From the NCBI GenBank assembly GCA_941918925.1, contig OW799234.1:125821395-125885394 (forward strand): a DNA stretch of 64,000 bases, read 5' to 3'. The position numbers and the translations under genes are program-made. The notes below the pieces were generated by a model, which saw only the letters and a program-made list of their open reading frames with translations, ran no database searches and was not told the origin of the DNA. This DNA is from Phyto melanocephala (lineage: Eukaryota > Arthropoda > Insecta > Diptera > Rhinophoridae). Positions within the stretch are counted from its first letter, which is position 1, and each line of letters opens with the position of its first letter. Below, piece by piece: positions 47,399 to 59,000 of this stretch.

Positions 47399-48004
47399 AC
47401 AGGGTCTCAACGAGCTTGTTTTACTCGATCTTTTCCATTGTTATCTTCTTCAGCTCGTTTCACGACTTTTTAGATTTAGCTACTTTAACACCTATCTGAC
47501 GTCTCAACGGACGACAAAAGCTCTCTCTTTTTTGACTGACCTGAGGATTCCAGTCGATGGCATTTCTAGTGATATCGTCTTGTGGCCTGCGCTTCTACAT
47601 TTACATCGTTTTTTTCAATATCGAGAAAAGTTTAGAGTGTTATCTCCCACAGCTGGTTGTTGCTGATAGTATTTGGAAAAAATATTTCAGTATGCGACAT
47701 GGGCAACAAATACTTGTAAAGCATTCGTATCTCGTCTTGTCGCGTGCCAGGTCTCACACCAGTATAACAGCACAGACTTTATACAACTATTAAATATACT
47801 GCATTTTGTGCGTATGGAGAGATAGCATAATGAGTTTAGATGTGTAACAGTACGGATAAAGTTAATTGATATTATTTCGGCATTGTGTACAAAATTGCAA
47901 ATATATTGAAGCTCTGCTTCTATCGGTGTAACTAAATATGTAAGGTGGTGTACTGCAAACCAGAATTTAAAAAAAGTAACTATTTTACATTTTATAAGAT
48001 GCAT
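47399..48004 (-). pseudogene. C-terminal relic of a non-LTR retrotransposon polymerase
   Basis: On the minus strand 'CSIFNSCIKSVLLYWCETWH' followed by 'TRRDTNALQVFV' matches the region after the RT palm in a widespread insect family (usual wording 'IFNS.VKSVLLYGCETW'). Farther on, 'RRPQDDITRNAIDWNPQ' matches the usual 'WNPQGSRKRGRP' area. The stretch ends 'SSLRPC' with a stop near 47399, as such proteins often do. Stops and frameshifts fill the middle. The palm with FADD is not present. I think of RTE-like elements, but the clade is not certain. A SINE follows immediately at 48001. Confidence 0.7.
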
Positions 48005-48170
48005 TGGTGGACTAGTCAGTAGAGTGCTGGTCTGCTAGTATGGGAGTTGCGGGTTCGATTCCCGCCAGAGATTTTGAAGTGGTCTGCTTCTCTTTTTTTT
48101 TTTTTATTCTATTTAGGTATCACAAAGGGATGAGCTGCACAACAGTGGCCTGTTCTACCTACCTATCTAA
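48001..48170 (+). mobile_element. tRNA-derived SINE, copy 1
   Basis: The head 'ggtggactagtcagtagagtgctggtctgc' gives an A-box-like region. GGTTCGATTCC (48052-48062) is a canonical pol III B box, 'cgccagagatt' and a pyrimidine-rich stretch follow. The body 'aggtatcacaaagggat...gcctgttctacc' leads into a short ACCT-type tail. Copies 2 and 3 share this layout. It would be transcribed by RNA polymerase III and moved by a LINE. Confidence 0.8.
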
Positions 48171-48189
48171 CTGTTCAAGGAACAGGTTA

Positions 48190-48279
48190 TTAAAGGCTAT
48201 AATACACGGCATGTTTTTTTACATCTGACTTGACAAATTCCATACTGATAAATACGAACATGTCGTGTGTTACCTTTAA
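48190..48279. repeat. short hairpin repeat (MITE-like), third arm at 48697-48727
   Basis: TTAAAGGCTATAATACACGG...CATGTT at 48190 pairs with AACATGTCGTGTGTTACCTTTAA ending at 48279. A third related arm, AAGTCAGATGT...CATGCCGTG...CCTTAA, lies inverted at 48696-48727 and also pairs with the 48190-48231 arm. SINE copy 2 sits between. Either a 540-bp TIR element carries an internal terminus, or two hairpins are nested. Confidence 0.5.
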
Positions 48280-48485
48280 AACATTATTTCTGTAAAAAAA
48301 ACATGTGTTGAGACATCTGACAAAATTTTAATTAGAGCGCGCTCTATTTTCTTCAATCAAAACATGTGACATCAGCCGTTAGCAGAATTCTCTGCTGCTG
48401 CAAAGCATTCACCGGCGGTTGCCTGTAAAAGTACAATTCTGACAGACTTGTAGATTTACATGGACATTTACATTTACATATCGGG

Positions 48486-48687
48486 ATCCCCGATGGACTA
48501 GTCGGCAGTGTGCTGTTCTGCCAGTTTAGGGGTTGCGGGTTCGATTCCCGCCGGAGACTCTGGACTTGTCTGCTTCTTTTCTATTCTATTCTTACTTTTC
48601 TATTCAGGTATCACAAAGGGATCAATATAATGGACTTCACAACAGCTGCCTGTTCTACCTAACCTAACCTAACCTAACCTAACCTAC
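48486..48687 (+). mobile_element. tRNA-derived SINE, copy 2, with (CCTAA)n tail
   Basis: The head 'cccgatggactagtcggcagtgtgctg' and the B box GGTTCGATTCC (48538-48548) are followed by 'cgccggagactctggac', a (TTCTA)n-like stretch, and 'aggtatcacaaagggatcaa' through 'gcctgttctacc'. The tail is five CCTAA-type repeats (48657-48685). The tail resembles the telomere-type pentamer of many insects (TTAGG), but here it is just the SINE tail. Confidence 0.85.
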
Positions 48688-48731
48688 AAATTTTAAAGTC
48701 AGATGTCAAAAGCATGCCGTGCCTTAAATAA

Positions 48732-51700
48732 ACATCAACAAGTGGATGCGGTTTTTCTAACAAAATTAAACCCATCGATAATAAGTTAATCATTTATATT
48801 TTTTGCAGGTTTCAAAGATCCCTCTCATTTTGGTGATCGTAATTTCCCCACAAGACTACGTTTTTATATGGGACTATTTGAAAACATATGTTTTTACCCA
48901 AAGGACAAAATCACATGAAGGAAATTCAAATTTATAAGTGGCCCTAGAAAATTTCGACGAATAAATACCGTTCAGTCATCACCGTATGCTATGTACTCTA
49001 CGATTCTACTTTATGTGGCAAAATAAACCCTACACCAAGGCGAATTCATACAGGTGAAATTATCAGCCCAGCTGATGGGGAAACTTTTTGTCAAAATTGG
49101 TTGAATTTGCATTGATTTTATTAAGTAATGCAGGAAAGGAAAATGTGATTTTGGCTTCGGTATTAAACAAATAACTTAAGTGTACTTATTTAATAATAAA
49201 TGTACTAAATTTATGTATATTTGTTGCTTTTGCGTCATTAATGATGTGCTTCAAAAACTTATATTTTTTTTTATAAAATTTTTTTATACTTAATATATCA
49301 TAACAACTTTTCCATCCCTGATATACAATATGGAATTAACATAAAACATTCCCTCAAAAGTTGCTTTGTTGTATTAATTCGCCGTTGCATATACCTGTCT
49401 GAATATGCCTTGCCCCACACAAAACAACGTTTCATCAATAAATAATACAATAAATTGATTAGAATTATTATTTACCTAAATGTTTTGTGTCATAGATTTT
49501 CAACTTTAATTCCACATACATAGATTTTAAAACCTTTAATAAATAAAAAAAAAAAACAAAAACAAAAAAGGCAAAATCAATATAGCAAAAAAAATCTCAC
49601 TAAAAATATTTGCAAGTTTGTTCATTATTTTAATACTTTTTTTTCTGTTGTGATAAGGATTAAATAGCACAAAGTGGAACCACTTTAGCGGAAACATAGT
49701 AAATAAATGACACCAACATACGACTATATAACTATGCAACAACAGAAAAAGTATAGCAAACAAACAACAAAAAACTAAACTTTAACCATCACTTCTAAAC
49801 CACTTGCTCGGCTAAACAATGTCATGCAATCAGTTTAATGTAAAACTAAAAAACAAATGAAAATAAAAACTGAAGAGTAAAAATAAAAAATTTTGGGAAA
49901 AAAGTGTAGTAACAATTAAAAAAGTAGCCTGGACAAACTATGTAGTGAACAAAAACATAGAAAAAAGAAACTAAAATGTCACATATAAAGCTACGACCAA
50001 CAGTTCAACGACTACTGGATGTTGATGGTTAAGTGATGCTAAGGATATGTTGGATATAAATGATGATGATGATGATGCCACTGCTAACGGTGAGCTTTCG
50101 TGTGTGAGGCCATGTAAAAGCAAAGTACTATACATGTTCGAGGTAAAAGTGAGTGACAGTGACAACAAAAACTAACATAAAGTGTAGAGACCAAATACAA
50201 AAAACTTTAACGACTATGGCATACAACAACACTTACAGCGACAACAACAACTAGGATATTTTTACAACAAAACTAACAATTGTAGTTGTTTAGAGTGAAA
50301 TAACAAAAAGAAACAACGACAAAAAATTAACAAAAACAGGAAAGTTTTAAAATACTTGACATATGAGTCGAATAACGAGTAGTTTTCTACATTTTTATGC
50401 AAAAATGTATGTTTGTATGTATGTACGTTTGTATGTATGTTAGTACATATGTATTAATGTATGTTTAGATTTGTTGAAGAACAATAAAAAACAACAGTTA
50501 CAGAGTTTGATTTTACATAACTCTCGTCTAACAAAGTAATAAATTTCATCGATAAACTTGTAAAAACTAACAACAATAAGAACAACAACAATAACAAATT
50601 TTAATTTACTGCAGCCTTTTAAACTGAAATTTTTAACTCAAATTGATGTTTGGAAAGAAGTGAAAAATGTTTTAGAAATTTTCGCGAACAGTTTTAAGTT
50701 GAAAATAAAATTTTCTAGCAAAAAAACAAGAGATCCTTTTGGCCACATAAATTTGGTTTAACAAAGAAAATTAACTATAAATTTTAAAAGTTACAAAAAA
50801 TAAAACAAAAATGGATTGTTAGAGGTACAATTTTGTTATGGAAGTGGGAAGTGTTTTAAGTTTTAAAAATGCAATCATTTTACAATTGTTAGAAACACTG
50901 ATGAGTTGACGGAAACAGAAACGTAGATAGAATAATAGAAATGCATAAAATTAACACGTAGAAAATAGACGAATTAAAATTAATCTCCCAGGCGAAATAA
51001 GGGCAAACATTAATTAAATCAAATTGTACTGAAATTAATGTCTGACGACAGCCAAGAAATGTCTTTAATTCAAAATTTTGTAACTATTTAACTTGTTACG
51101 TATTTGTCAAAAGCTTAGAAGATGAGTTCGAAACCACTTAAGATGAAGTTGATGTAATTTTTAAAATAAGAGGAGCAAGAGTATATATATAGAGAGAGAG
51201 ACTAGAGTATATTTATCTCTAAGTCAGCATACGGCAAAAAGAAAAAATTTATAAAAGAGAAATTATTTGTTTGATTGCAATTCGAAAAATTTTTGTAAAT
51301 ATTTGTGTGCTATTTACCAAAAACTAAAGAAACCGAAACGAAAATAAACATAAAAATCAAATTAGAAAGATTTTTTCACTCTTAATTCCTGACATATTTA
51401 TTTTTAAAAAAAATTACAATAGAAGTAGAAAATAAGAACTTCTTCTAAAACATGCACTTAGTCTGTTAAAAGGCGACAAGCTTTTAAATAAAAATATTGT
51501 CTCTCACGTGTTAGTTGTTGAAATGTTTTAAACGAGTAAATGTAAATACCCAAGTAATTTTGTAATCTGCGCAATATGAACGCTCTAAAAGCAGAATTAG
51601 TTTGCTTTCTGTTCTATTGCGGACAAATCAATAGAAAATAGAATTCAACGTTAAATGACGGCCAGGTGAAAAACAGCTGATATTTAAGTGCCTTTATTTT

Positions 51701-52051
51701 AAAAGTGGCTGCAACTGAGAGTCTCTTTTTGCTATTAATAAAATTAAAATTTCTTTTTTTATGTATGGACTTTGACGGAAAAAAATATACAAAAAATATA
51801 ATAAATGTTAAATAAGGCAGAAAAGTTTTTGCAGAAAAAGTAACTACAAAAATTAAACAACCGAATGGTATTTAGGTCACAGAACTAAAACAGGAGGCAA
51901 AGACTACTAAGGCCTTAAGTCTAGATGCTCTATGTGATTCAGCTATATCTGCACGAACACTAACGAAACAGAGACTTGGAAAACGCTTTTGATATACTTA
52001 ATAGAATTTAGGTTTTTTGAAGAATTGTGTAGAACGATCGAAATTAATTTA
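48732..52051. other. AT-rich DNA, no gene seen
   Basis: CAACAA- and CAA-rich stretches at 49700-50600, a GAT repeat at 50063-50078, (TATG)n-like repeats near 50405-50462 and a GA tract near 51190. This composition is common in fly upstream or UTR DNA, but no start, splice frame or conserved product is visible. Confidence 0.5.
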
Positions 52052-52885
52052 AACAAGTAAGAGCGCTATATTCGGCCGTGCCGAATCTTATATACCCTTC
52101 ACAACGTGTAGTCATGCAATAACAGTAGTTTGTATCACCATTCATCTCATATGAAATACGTACATTCATATATAAGAAACATACATACATATATAAAAAT
52201 ATCCCATTGTAAAATTATAAATTTACGTATGTATGTTAAAAAAAAAATAAAAAAAAAATTTTAAAAAAAATTTTAAAAAAAAATTTTTAAAAAAAAAATT
52301 AAAAAAAAAAATTTTAAAAAAATAATTAAAATATATATAATAAATATAAAACAAAAAAAAAATTATAATAATAATATAAACAATATATTAAATAAAAAAT
52401 AAAAAAAAAATATAAAAAAAAAAAGTTAAAAAAAATATATTAAAAAAATAAAAAAAAATTTTTTTTGGCTCAGCTGGGATTCGATGCCACGTTTTCTCTA
52501 ACCAGTATACACGTTTGTATGTATGTATGTTGTTGTTGTAATGTTGTTTTTGTGAAAAAAAATCGAGGTTGTCGTGGGTTTTTACTCATATCTCAGTTGT
52601 TTATGAACCGAAGTTTCTGATTTTCAACACCGATCTACTCCCGAATATTTCTGATATCTTAATACCTCACCCGGGTCCAAGCGATGTCGGGGGGCTTCAA
52701 AAGGTTGATTTCAACATACACACGGACAGACGGACATACTGACAGACTGATAGAGCTTAATCGACTCCCCTATTCATAAGCTTTCAGAAAATATATACTT
52801 TATGGGGTCGGAAATGAAAATTGTAGAAATTTCACACGGAATGACAAACCTAAATATACCCTTTTTCACTGTGTGAAGGGTATAA
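52052..52885 (-). mobile_element. DINE-1/Helentron-like element, subfamily b, complete
   Basis: Read on the minus strand from TTATACCCTTCACACAG (52885) to CTTACTTGTT (52052). It has the subfamily-b block 'gcccccCGACATCGCTTGG', (GTCT/GTCC)n, (CATA)n, 'ggcatcgaatcccagctgag', a 230-bp A/T-only spacer and the 3' hairpin ATTCGGC-acg-GCCGAAT. Its 'acatacgtaaatttataatt' segment is uninterrupted and proves the insertion in the copy at 39.5 kb. Confidence 0.85.
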
Positions 52886-53390
52886 AAATCCTAAGGTTGC
52901 TGTCAACATATGTTTCTATCTTTGTCAACTCATCAATTCTTCTAACACAATCTATTAAAAACCCATCGAGGTATTAAAAATTGGTGCCAGAAACTCCTAA
53001 GGAATTCTAATCAAAAAACGTTGTATTATGCCTTTGAATTATGTCTCTCATTTATATCCAATTGCATGCCGAAATGAACATACTTAGTACGTGTAAACTT
53101 GTTGTGGGTATGGTCTTGTACCCACCCCATTTTATTCAGTCGAATAGTGAAGGATACAAAGAATAACCGGAGTTATTTGAAAGATATTTGATAGCAAAAA
53201 CTTCTCTTCAAAATCCAAGATTTTTCAATGTTGAGGAAAACAAATATGTTGGAAATTATTATTATTGGTATGTTCTGAGTAATGTTTATTTTCATTTGCT
53301 AATGAAGAAACTTATTATTTGCTTTTTAAGAAACATTTAAAAATAAATTTTTCCCAACTTAAGCCGTGTATATTTTATTCATAAAAATTT
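52886..53390. other. AT-rich DNA, no gene seen
   Basis: No gene or element recognised before the short repeat at 53391. Confidence 0.55.
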
Positions 53391-53436
53391 AACTCCTTAT
53401 TATGTGATGTTTTCGGAAAACATGTTGTGTGTTTTT
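53391..53436 (+). repeat. short interspersed motif with palindrome, copy 2
   Basis: Matches 24151-24197 at 43 of 46 positions, with the palindrome ATGTTTTC-G-GAAAACAT at 53407-53423. A family-2 DINE fragment follows directly, so that element probably inserted at or beside its end. Confidence 0.6.
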
Positions 53437-53764
53437 ATATATACCACCATAAAAATTGTGGGGATGTATTCATTTTGTCATTCCGTTTGTAACACATTCA
53501 AATAATCATTTTAGGCCCTATAAGGTATATATCTTTTGAGTACTGGTTTGTATCAAAAGACTTGTAATAGCGGTAACAACGGAACCTGACACGCCCACCT
53601 CCCATATAACGCTTTATTTTAAATTTATATAATTTCTCTTTCACAAAGATTTTGAAACAATAAAGGAAATATCTTAGCTGAATTTATTAGAAGAAAAAAT
53701 TTTGACACGCCTACTTTAACACCCACTTCTCACAGGCCAAATATAGTTCTCTTACTTGTTTTTT
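53434..53764 (+). mobile_element. degenerate, internally deleted family-2 DINE element
   Basis: 'taccaccataaaaattgtgg', 'ttcattttgtcattccgttt' and 'taaggtatatat' correspond to the family-2 5' block. 'cacgcccacctcccatataacg' is the body. The end 'gccaaatatagttctcttacttgttt' is the 3' terminus with its hairpin decayed. It lacks the microsatellite and the nested mariner relic present in the large copies. Confidence 0.7.
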
Positions 53765-56700
53765 TTTTAATAGGCACTATAAAAAAAAAATACTAAAAAC
53801 AAAAAAGAAGTGCATGAGTAAAAAATAAGTTACACAATTCAGAAATTAAATAAATTTTAAGCTGAGGATTTTACTCTTATATTATAATATTACGCAATTT
53901 AAAAAAATTAAACAATTTTTTAAACTGAAAGCAAATTCTTAAATTTATAAAATATAAAAATCATAATAAAATTTAGCTATTTTCCCTCCTGTTTGCTATT
54001 ACATCACATTTGTCACAAGACAATTTATTTCAAAACTAAATTAATTTTATACGTGCTGAATATTATGAAATATATTTCTTTAAATTTATATTATATACAA
54101 TACACGCACATACATACAATATGTATGGACATATATCTTTTTTCAGTAACAATTGTAACAAATTGACCGGAAGTAACCTTTAGTCTAGCATATGTTACAT
54201 TAAAAAAATCACAAATCTTTCTTTTTGCCACCTTTTGTAAACATATATGAGTTCGTTAGGGTTACCATATCTCCTCATCACATATGATTAAAGGATATCC
54301 TTTTTTTATCAAATTCTTTTTTTCACTCTTCCCTCTCGTTTCATTTCCTCTATATGTACATACATATGTGTTTACAAAACACATACTTGTGTTTTCTTTA
54401 TATAAAATATTTATTTTAAAACTTATTGACTTGGTCAAATGTGATTTCTGGCCACTGAGGTTGATTATGGTTGACTACTTGGTCAATTTATACTTTTTTC
54501 TTTCTGCTTTAAATTAACTTCTATTTATATATACATTTCTTTTTTTTTTTTTTGGAAACCCATCCTATGGTGTAAATAAGCCACATTGTAAATATTTGGG
54601 TAGTGTTTGCTAAGGGGGAGTTGGGAGGCTGACAAAGAAGATGGTAAATGTGTAACCAATTGTATCTTATAAAAAATAAACTAGACCTTTTTTCGATGTG
54701 TTTAAATTCCATGCCATCGTTAGTAGCTTGTTATCAAGACCATTTTCTGGCTGACTATTTGACAATAATAATAAAAATAGCAGGCGAACTCAGCTGTACT
54801 ACATACAGATGTATTTAAGAAATTGCAAATTGTCTTTGCTCTTTTATTGGTTTATATATTTAGAAAAGGGCTATAGACTTAAACATATCTATTAATAAAA
54901 TTTCGCATGTGTCAATATGTGTTAAAATGGGGTTTTGTGACAAGGATATGGTAAGATTTTAATAGAATTTTTTTTCTTGCCTTAAACCAAAAAGGATTTC
55001 TTTCAAACGAGTTTTAGTTATGAAAAATCAAAACAATATTCTAAAATGTGTATGTTTTTTTTAATATAAATGCTTAAAAGAAGATTTTATTTGTCCATTT
55101 ATAACAATAGTCAATGAATACTTCAAACAAATTTCCAAATTTATCACGGTTTTCAATTAAAACAAGCGTATAAACGATGACATTATTATAACTAAAAAAA
55201 GAAGAAAAAAGATATGTTTAAATTTTGTGTAAAATCTTTGTAAAAATTGCAAAAAAAAAATGTATCACTTTGGCATGTGTTGCCAAGTGTGAAATTATAA
55301 TTTCAAGCTAAATTATTGTAAAATATTACATTGATATTGTCCTTAAAATGACACAGAAAAGGTAGCAACAGCATTTTTGCATTGTGGCAGTGAATAGTTT
55401 GCGCCAAAATGTTACCCATACATTTTGTCATGTGTCTATATACTGACCATTTTTTCTATTGGGAATAAATAGCTACTCGAATGTTAAAAATCAATTTGTT
55501 CCACCACTGGTTTATCAGGTCTACCACATGCATTCACAAACATACAAGCAACGATAGGGCGTTTCTCAACACAACTAATCGATCAATTATGTATGAGAAG
55601 AAGTTTTTTTGGATGCACAATTCCAAATAAAAAATTTTATACATAATTTTACACAAATAAAATAAAGACAAAAACACACATTAATTGCTATGATAATGCT
55701 AATAATGGTGGTGACAAGCGTAAAGATGTTGAGGGATTTTTTGTAAGAAGTGTAACTAATTTAGGAGCAAACTGAAGAGGAGAACTATTAAATGAAAAAT
55801 CCCTCAATTAAAATCTTTAGAAATTAACGAAAAAAAATTTTATGTTTTTTAGTATTTCACAAATTCCACATAAGAACTAATGCCTACATACATATGCAAT
55901 GTACTAACTAACTACCCTTACTAAAGCTACATATCCTTCTTCCTTTTTTATTTTATATTTTTTTTTAAATATATTTTGGTGATAATTGTGGTTTCATGTT
56001 ACACACTTGCCCTTGCATTAGTTTTCACATCAAACATGTGGAAAAAGTAATTAGCGACAATTTTGTCAGAAAAAAAAAACGTTTTACAGGACTGCGGCAC
56101 CACTTAAGCCAAAATTACGATAATAAGAGTAAAACGAGTCACGCTCGTCCTACTCGAGTGTGTTTGTATGCCTGCAGTTAGTTAACACTCGCTGCAGCAT
56201 CCGCACTTGTATTGTAAACATGTATTTAATGAGTGTTGCGTTAATTTTGACACTTGTGTACAAACATAGTGTTTTTTGTTTACTGTCAAGAATTAAGAGA
56301 GAGAGAGAAAAAAAATACAACATAAATATTATGTAAATTATTTTATAATTGTTTTAATGAATTCCCACGAATTGTGGCGCCACTGTTGAAGTGGCGAAGA
56401 AATCACAGTAAATTTGTTGAATTAATGGGAATGCCATTAAGAAAATTAAGAATAAGTTATAAATAACTTATTGAAAAATGTTTGTAAGGAATTTTACAGT
56501 TTAAGTTTTTTTTTCTAGGGAAAGTTAAAACTGCAGCGATGGATAATTTCAATCTTTATTGTACTTTTTCTGTTTATCTGTAAAAATAAGAATATTCTAA
56601 ATGTGTATTTCAAACATTGTTTGTACCAGAGTCGGGATTTGTTAAAATGAACAAGAATTTATATTATATAAATTAACTCTCCAAATTCCTAATACCCTAA

Positions 56701-57414
56701 AAGGCTTTTCCGCTTACCTCTGCTTAACCGCTTGATTATGAATTGGTTAAAAATATCAACGCAATAAAAAATAGCACGTACTAGGATAATAAGAAAGACA
56801 GTAAATACTTGCATACTGCAACACTGTAGAAAGTTTGAGGGAGAATGAATGAAGCCAATTACAGAAACAGCAATACAATCATCATCAGATCAATCAGAAA
56901 AAAATATGTTTTTTTTTTAAACTTTACTCAGCCAATTTAAAACGTTGTAAATAATCTATTCAACAGCACACTTCTCGTTTTGTTGAAAATTCGGTTGTTT
57001 TGTTAAATTAACTGAAAATTAATTAGAATTTTTAATCTTTCGTGAGTTATTGTTTGTACATAATTTCTAATTGATCACGTTATTCGATACCAATTGAAGA
57101 GTAAAAAAAAAATAAAAAATAACAAAGTCTATACCTAAACGAATTAAACACAATTTCCAGCGATATTGAAGGCGATACTCCAAGATCAGGAGTTTTCAAT
57201 TGCACTTTATCATGACAAAATATAGATTTCTTACACTGCAGCAGTCTTACTTTAAAATTATTTGTGTGCAAATAAATGGAAGTGTTGCCGTATATATGTA
57301 CAATTAGTTCTTTCTCAGTAAGAAAGCACTTTATTATTTTAAAATAAAGACACGTGTTTTTTGCGAAAGTTTTAATATTATTATTATACCTGTTCGGATA
57401 AAACACAGAATAAA
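53765..57414. other. AT-rich DNA, no gene seen
   Basis: No gene or element recognised. Frames such as 54284-54517 and 57080-57406 are domain-free. A small GTGGCG inverted repeat lies near 56377-56397. Confidence 0.5.
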
Positions 57415-58320
57415 ATATCCGTCAAATTGCCCTTACGGCTCTGATGACACGTTGGACCTCGAATTTAAGCTCAGGGTTTATTCACATAAGCCCGAGATTT
57501 TACAAAACACCAAAGAAAAAAATCCAACGGCAATAAATGTCATGAGCTTGTTCAGAAACTCTTAAGATAATTTGTTCACTACCCTAAATGTATGGTTTTG
57601 TCGCCGACATAGCTGGTGGCTCTGTCTTGCTGAAACCACATGTTGTCCAGATCCATGCCATCCAGTTAAAGTCACAGGAATTTCGTTATTATGTTCCTGA
57701 AACGAATAAAGTTCAGTCATAACAATTTTGGCCTCATCTTCATAAAATTAAGGTCTTATCACACCTTTTGACCAAAATCCGCATATTTTTCCTAAAGATT
57801 CCCTGAACCCCAAATTCGACAATTTATGTATTCACGAATTTATTTAGATGAAAATGCGCCTAATCGGAAAAGATGACTTTTTCGAAAAAATTGCATTAAA
57901 TTCACTTTGCTTCATTACCCATTGAACGAATTTTTGGCGCTTTCAATATTCTGCTAGTTTGAGCTACTGACTAAGTTGCATTTTGTACATTAAGATGGAG
58001 GTCTTTTGTTGAAATACGCTGCGTAGTGATTCGTGCAATTTTAAGTTGTTAATAGCGATACCGAATCGATGTTTTCGGGTTTTCGGCCATACTCTCATTA
58101 CCAACAGCAAAGTTTTCAAGAGACCAACCGGAACGTGGTCGCACAGAAGTATTGCTGTCCATAACCGAAAGAGCCTTTTATTTTTTTACCACTCTTCGAC
58201 ACACTAGTTCCAATTTTTCGACTGAAACTACTTCGAAGTTTGCCGGCTGTTGTAGCATAACTTTTTAAAATAAGTTTCTCTTTCGTACGGCACTCCATTT
58301 TTGAAAAGTCGTAATGAACA
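57415..58320 (-). pseudogene. decayed mariner-type transposase, nearly full length
   Basis: On the minus strand, in shifting frames: an N-terminal part from about 58300; 'AENPKTSIRYR' and 'TTQRISTKDLHLNVQ' (second helix-turn-helix, about 58090-57990); 'KKVIFSD' and 'AHFHLNKFVNT' (first catalytic Asp, about 57880); 'GFSKT' overlapping 'WFQQDRATSYV' (second Asp, about 57640-57600); and 'PLDFFLWCFVKSRAYVNKP' (after the third acidic residue, about 57500), ending near 'VQRVIRAVR'. Many stops and frameshifts. Related in layout to the 15.9-kb pseudogene but a separate copy with different wording. TIRs were not found. Confidence 0.75.
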
Positions 58321-58346
58321 TGTGTGATAGCTGTCAAATTTCAGAA

Positions 58347-58395
58347 TTATAATAAATTATAATAATTATTATAATTATAATAAATTATAATAAAT
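58347..58395. repeat. AT-rich short tandem repeat
   Basis: Variants of 'ataataaattat' repeat about five times just outside the mariner pseudogene. Confidence 0.7.
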
Positions 58396-58706
58396 TCAAA
58401 AATTGCTTTCTTACTGAGACAGCGTTTATTTTCTGTTGCAAACGTTTGCCGTCATAATGGCGTCCATTCCATAATTTTCGAACTGGCCCAATATTATAAC
58501 GTTTAGAAACTTATTTGTCTTTGTTTGTAATATTCGGGATATCCTCCCATATTGTACTCTAAATTTAGCAACAGATCACTGACACGTCGGCTCCAACCAT
58601 TTATTCTTCCAAATGTTAGTCTTACTTAAGTTTCTACATCATTTTCTTGTCAAACGTCCGAACTTTGTTGTCTACTACTATTTAAAGTGCTCGTTGCTAC
58701 ACTGAA

Positions 58707-59000
58707 TTTTTATATAGGTTTGTCATTCCGTGTGAAATTTCTACAATTTTCATTTCCGACCCCATAAAGTACACATTTTCTGAAAGCTTATGAATAGAAG
58801 AGTTGTCCATCTGTCCGTGTGTGTGTTGAAATCAACTTTTCGAAGCCCCCTGACATCGCCTGGACCCGAGAGAGGTATTAAGAATCAGAAAAATCGGTAC
58901 ATAAACAACTAAGATATGAGGAAAAAACCACGATCACCTCGTTTTTTTCACAACAACAACAACATACAACACATATATACATGCAAACGTGATATACTCT
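58707..59000 (+). mobile_element. 5' fragment of DINE-like element, subfamily b
   Basis: 'tataggtttgtcattccgtg', 'accccataaagtacacat', a shortened microsatellite, the subfamily-b block 'gccccctgacatcgcctgga' and 'accacgatcacctcg' are present. The first about 25 bases, the A/T spacer and the 3' end are missing. Confidence 0.75.

Noticed and set aside
48657..48687. (CCTAA)n as an interstitial telomere
   Set aside because: Only about five repeats, placed exactly as the tail of a SINE.
49700..50600. CAA-rich stretch as a 5' UTR or promoter region
   Set aside because: The composition is suggestive of fly upstream DNA, but no start codon context, conserved frame or core promoter could be tied to a gene.
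50898..50915. CTGATGA followed by GAAA, possible hammerhead
   Set aside because: The segment between cannot form a usable stem II and the flanks do not pair as stem I.
56377..56397. CGCCAC/GTGGCG inverted repeat
   Set aside because: Arms of only 6 bp with no flanking duplication; too short to call.
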